NCBI GenBank assembly: GCA_030152405.1
Contig: JASLJL010000313.1
Span: 1 to 8,358 of the forward strand
Source: Gordonia sp. (in: high G+C Gram-positive bacteria)
GTDB taxonomy: Bacteria > Actinomycetota > Actinomycetes > Mycobacteriales > Mycobacteriaceae
Length of the DNA stretch: 8,358 nucleotides
Direction: 5' to 3'
Part shown: piece by piece, positions 5,960 to 8,358 of the stretch
Position numbering within the stretch: position 1 is the stretch's first letter
How the letters are laid out: every line of letters begins with the position of its first letter
Notes under the pieces: generated by a model
Told to the model about the DNA's origin: nothing
Database searches by the model: none
The model's input: only the letters and a program-made list of their open reading frames with translations
Made by a program: the position numbers and the translations under genes

Positions 5960-6907
5960 ATGGGCACCCGCCGCACCGACCTGCATCCCGACGTTGAAGA
6001 GATGCTCGCACGACTCGACGAAGGGTTTCCGACGGTGTCGGAGATGACGGGTCCCGAGGCTCGCGCCGCGATCGAGGCGCGACGCGGACCCCGCGTCACC
6101 GAACCCGATCTCGCGTCGCTGACCGATCTGTCGATCGACGGCCCCGGCGGACCGCTCGCGCTCCGGGTGTACGTTCCGCATCGGCAGGAGAGGACCGGGC
6201 CGCTGCCCGTCATCGTGTTTGCGCACGGCGGCGGGTTCGTGTTCTGCAACCTCGACACCCACGACGAGTTCTGCCGGGCGATGTCGCACAACACGGAGAC
6301 CGTCGTCGTGTCCGTCGACTATCGACTCGCACCGGAGAACCCCGCGCCCGCCGCGATGGAGGACATGTACGCCGCACTCGAATGGGCGGCCGCGTCGATC
6401 GATGAGTTCGGGGGCGATCGGTCCCGTATCGCGGTTGCCGGAGACAGCGCAGGCGGAAATCTGTCGGCGACCGTCAGCATCGCAGCGCGCGACCGCGGCG
6501 GCCCCTCGATCGCCGGTCAGGTACTCATCTACCCGGTGATCGGCGAGGGCTCCGGCACGGCGTCGTACTCGGAGTACGCCGACGGCTACTACAACGACGT
6601 GGCGTCCCTGCAGTGGTACTGGGACAACTACGCGCCCACCGGACGCGACTCGGAACTCGTCGACCCCACCTGGGCGGCGTCGCACGAGGGCCTGCCGCCT
6701 GCGGTGATCGCTCCGGCCGAGCTCGACGCATTGTGCGACTCGGCCGAGGAATACGCGGAGACTCTGCGGGCCGCGGGAGTCCCCGTCACCTTCCACCGCT
6801 TCGATGGGCTGTTCCACGGCGTCCTCACGTTCGCCCAGTTCTCCCTCACCCCGGCCGCTCGGGCTCAGATGTGGGCACTGATCCGAAGCCTGCCCGGATT
6901 CGCCTAG
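5960..6907 (+). CDS. alpha/beta-hydrolase of the hormone-sensitive-lipase (HSL) family, esterase/lipase
   Basis: The product is 315 aa from ATG 5960, with AGGAG at 5950-5954, five bases upstream. This is the usual length of the family. The HSL-type HGGG oxyanion motif is at residues 89-92. The nucleophile is Ser163 in GDSAGG, the catalytic Asp is probably Asp256 in AELDAL, and His286 sits in FDGLFHG. The YRLAPE element (121-126), typical of the family, is present. All catalytic parts are intact. There is no signal peptide, so the enzyme acts in the cytosol on short- or medium-chain carboxyl esters. In actinobacteria such enzymes often release alcohols for catabolism. The two SDR dehydrogenases directly downstream, on the same strand, would suit oxidation of such an alcohol. 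A strong terminator and a separate promoter lie between, so this is a functional neighbourhood rather than a proven operon. The natural substrate cannot be told from sequence. Confidence 0.9.
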   Translation: MGTRRTDLHPDVEEMLARLDEGFPTVSEMTGPEARAAIEARRGPRVTEPDLASLTDLSIDGPGGPLALRVYVPHRQERTGPLPVIVFAHGGGFVFCNLDTHDEFCRAMSHNTETVVVSVDYRLAPENPAPAAMEDMYAALEWAAASIDEFGGDRSRIAVAGDSAGGNLSATVSIAARDRGGPSIAGQVLIYPVIGEGSGTASYSEYADGYYNDVASLQWYWDNYAPTGRDSELVDPTWAASHEGLPPAVIAPAELDALCDSAEEYAETLRAAGVPVTFHRFDGLFHGVLTFAQFSLTPAARAQMWALIRSLPGFA

Positions 6908-6923
6908 GCCAGAGCTTCCGCTG

Positions 6924-6959
6924 ATCGGGACGGACGCCCTTCGGGGCGTCCGTCCCGAT
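6924..6959 (+). terminator. perfect 16-bp intrinsic terminator with UUCG loop
   Basis: Bases 6924-6939 pair without mismatch with 6944-6959 around a TTCG tetraloop. UUCG is an exceptionally stable RNA loop. The stem starts 17 bp after the hydrolase stop and is followed by only a short T run (TT then A). The minus-strand RNA would form a similarly strong hairpin. Termination of the hydrolase transcript is the natural reading. Confidence 0.88.
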
Positions 6960-6960
6960 T

Positions 6961-6966
6961 TACATT
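6961..6966 (+). promoter_or_regulatory. -10 box of a probable leaderless promoter for the first SDR gene
   Basis: TACATT fits TANNNT and occupies exactly positions -12 to -7 relative to the A of ATG 6973. Transcription would therefore start on the start codon itself. No ribosome-binding site precedes that ATG. This combination is typical of leaderless genes in mycobacteria and relatives. The -35 region would fall inside the terminator hairpin. Confidence 0.55.
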
Positions 6967-6972
6967 CGGCCA

Positions 6973-7785
6973 ATGACCACAGCAACACAACGAATGGACG
7001 GAAAGGTCGTGCTCGTGACGGGCGCGGCCAGCGGCATGGGCAGAGCCCACGCGGTCCGGCTGGCGCAGGAGGGCGCGGAGATCATCGCGCTCGACCTGCC
7101 TGCGGCCGACGAGGGGCTCGCCGAGACCGCCGGGCTCGTCGCCGACGCCGGCGGGCACTGCGTCACCGGGCACGCCGACGTGACGTCGCAGGACAGCGTT
7201 CGCGAGGCCGTCGAGACCGCAGTCGGCGCGGACGGTCGACTGGACGCGGTGGTGGCGAACGCCGGAATCTATCCGACGGCCCGCTTGTCGTGGGAACTCG
7301 ACGACGCGGACTGGCAGCGGCCGCTCGACGTGAACCTGACCGGCGTGTGGAACACCGTCAAAGCGACGCTGCCTCATCTGCAGGCGGGTGCGTCGGTCGT
7401 CATCATCAGCTCGGTCAACGGACACAAGGGCGGCGCACGGGTGGCGCACTACGCGGCCGGCAAACACGCCGTTGTCGGCCTCATGCGCACGCTGGCCAAC
7501 GAACTCGGCGCATCCGGGATCCGGGTCAACACCGTGCATCCCGGCTCCGTGGCGACGCCGATGATCCTCAACGACGAGGTGTTCGCCAAGCTGCGACCCG
7601 ACCTCGACAATCCCACCCTCGACGACGCCGCGCGCGAGCTCGGCGGCCGGAACCTGCTGCCCGTGCCGTGGGTGGACGCCGAAGACGTGAGCAACGCAGT
7701 CCTCTTCCTCGCATGCGACGAGTCCCGCTACGTGACGGGAACCCAGATCGTCGTCGACGCGGGCCTGACCCAGAAAGTGATCTGA
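6973..7785 (+). CDS. SDR-family NAD-dependent oxidoreductase, mycofactocin-associated type
   Basis: The product is 270 aa. ATG 6973 is chosen because of the leaderless promoter spacing; ATG 6994 (residue 8) is an alternative and also lacks an RBS. It is a classical Rossmann short-chain dehydrogenase: TGAASGMG nucleotide-binding loop (16-23), ANAG (95-98), structural Asn121, catalytic Ser147, and Tyr160-x3-Lys164. Asp41 at the end of strand 2 favours NAD over NADP. GRAHAVRLAQEGAEIIALDL, KHAVVGLMRTLANELG, VNTVHPGSVATPM and LLPVPWVDAEDVSNAVLFLA closely resemble the mycofactocin-coupled SDR subfamily. Those enzymes hold NAD tightly and pass electrons to the peptide-derived cofactor mycofactocin. 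The insertion after strand 2 is short (DLPAADEGLAET) compared with the typical long one, so it may be an ordinary NAD-exchanging relative. A likely role is oxidation of a secondary or primary alcohol. It is followed after one base by a related gene. Confidence 0.88.
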   Translation: MTTATQRMDGKVVLVTGAASGMGRAHAVRLAQEGAEIIALDLPAADEGLAETAGLVADAGGHCVTGHADVTSQDSVREAVETAVGADGRLDAVVANAGIYPTARLSWELDDADWQRPLDVNLTGVWNTVKATLPHLQAGASVVIISSVNGHKGGARVAHYAAGKHAVVGLMRTLANELGASGIRVNTVHPGSVATPMILNDEVFAKLRPDLDNPTLDDAARELGGRNLLPVPWVDAEDVSNAVLFLACDESRYVTGTQIVVDAGLTQKVI

Positions 7786-7786
7786 C

Positions 7787-8358
7787 ATGAGTGGACGTCT
7801 AGAAGGAAAGGTCGCGCTGATCACCGGCGCCGCCCGCGGCATCGGTCGCGCCCAGGCCGTGCGATTCGCGCAGGAGGGCGCCGACGTCATCGGCGTCGAC
7901 CTGTGCGGGCCTGTCGACACGGTCACCATCCCGCATGCGACGCGCGACGACCTCGCCGAGACGGCGGAGGCGGTGCGCAAGGAAGGGCGACGGTTCGTCG
8001 AGGCCGTCGTCGACGTCCGTGACGGCGCGGCCCTGCGTGCCGCAGTCGACGCGGGAGTCGCCGAACTCGGCGGACTCGACACCGTGTGCGCCACCGCGGG
8101 CATCACGTCCCGCGGCATGACGTCGGAGATGACCGAGGATCAGTGGCGCACCATGATCGACGTCAACCTGACCGGAGTCTGGCAGACGACGAAGGCCGCC
8201 GTGCCGCACCTCATCACCCGCGGAGGCGGATCGGTGACGCTGATCAGCTCCATCGCCGGCCTGCGCGGCCTGTATGGCGTCGGGCACTACGTGGCAGCCA
8301 AACACGGTGTGGTCGGCCTGATGCGGTCGCTCGCGCAGGAGACCGCCGAGTACGGGAT
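7787..8358 (+). CDS. SDR-family oxidoreductase, mycofactocin-coupled type (3' end outside window)
   Basis: The frame runs from ATG 7787 to the window edge without a stop: 190 complete codons plus two bases, about 70% of a usual 270-280 aa protein. Only one base separates it from the previous stop codon (TGA-C-ATG), so the two SDRs are co-transcribed and likely translationally coupled. No strong RBS is seen. It has TGAARGIG (13-20), Asp38 after strand 2, Asn127, Ser155 and Tyr168-x3-Lys172. The stretch after strand 2 is long: DLCGPVDTVTIPHATRDDL, then AETAEAVRKEGRR. This insertion, together with DVRD, is characteristic of mycofactocin-coupled SDRs, in which it helps to bury NAD, so the assignment is firmer than for the upstream gene. 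The normally conserved NAG motif is altered to ATAG (residues 102-105, Thr in place of Asn). The two proteins are related but clearly different in sequence, suggesting distinct substrates or successive steps. Confidence 0.87.
   Translation, partial: MSGRLEGKVALITGAARGIGRAQAVRFAQEGADVIGVDLCGPVDTVTIPHATRDDLAETAEAVRKEGRRFVEAVVDVRDGAALRAAVDAGVAELGGLDTVCATAGITSRGMTSEMTEDQWRTMIDVNLTGVWQTTKAAVPHLITRGGGSVTLISSIAGLRGLYGVGHYVAAKHGVVGLMRSLAQETAEYG

Noticed and set aside
6904..8118. 404-codon minus-strand frame across both SDR genes
   Set aside because: It lies antisense to two SDRs with intact catalytic motifs, and runs through the terminator. The translation shows no domain and merely mirrors the SDR repeat.
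1..8358. CRISPR array, transposon, phage, tRNA or rRNA content
   Set aside because: There are no regularly spaced direct repeats, no transposase or integrase motifs, no terminal inverted repeats and no tRNA-like cloverleaf. Composition looks uniform throughout.

Overview
The window is high-GC DNA (roughly two-thirds G+C by eye) with GTC/CTC/GCC-rich codon use. It comes from a mycolic-acid-producing actinobacterium of the order Mycobacteriales/Corynebacteriales. The strongest pointer is a secreted antigen-85-type mycolyltransferase. The mycofactocin-type SDR dehydrogenases, TANNNT-like -10 boxes and a probable leaderless gene fit the same group. A Gordonia-like genus is my best guess, but the sequence alone does not fix it.

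Layout. (1) 120-1867, plus strand: two paralogous four-helix membrane proteins of unknown function, with an intrinsic terminator between them. The first carries Pro/Gln/Asn-rich repeat tails. (2) 1954-5816: a cell-envelope ester-chemistry block. It holds an exported SGNH hydrolase (+), a convergent acyltransferase-3 membrane protein (-), and a secreted mycolyltransferase/esterase (+) divergent from the acyltransferase. Hairpins fill the convergent gap, and the 204-bp divergent gap must hold the promoters of both flanking genes. (3) 5960-8358, plus strand: a cytosolic HSL-type alpha/beta-hydrolase closed by a perfect 16-bp UUCG-capped terminator. Two consecutive SDR oxidoreductases of the mycofactocin-associated kind follow. 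The second is cut by the window end.

How the parts may work together. Block 2 pairs a membrane acyl donor (acyltransferase-3) with an exported SGNH esterase and a mycolyl-transferring enzyme. An acylation/deacylation step on trehalose mycolates or another envelope glycan is a reasonable hypothesis. From memory, Mycobacterium tuberculosis Rv0517-Rv0519c is a comparable trio. Block 3 looks like catabolism: ester hydrolysis releasing an alcohol, then NAD-linked (possibly mycofactocin-dependent) alcohol oxidation. No CRISPR array, transposon, tRNA or rRNA was seen. No stretch over about 200 bp lacks a gene.
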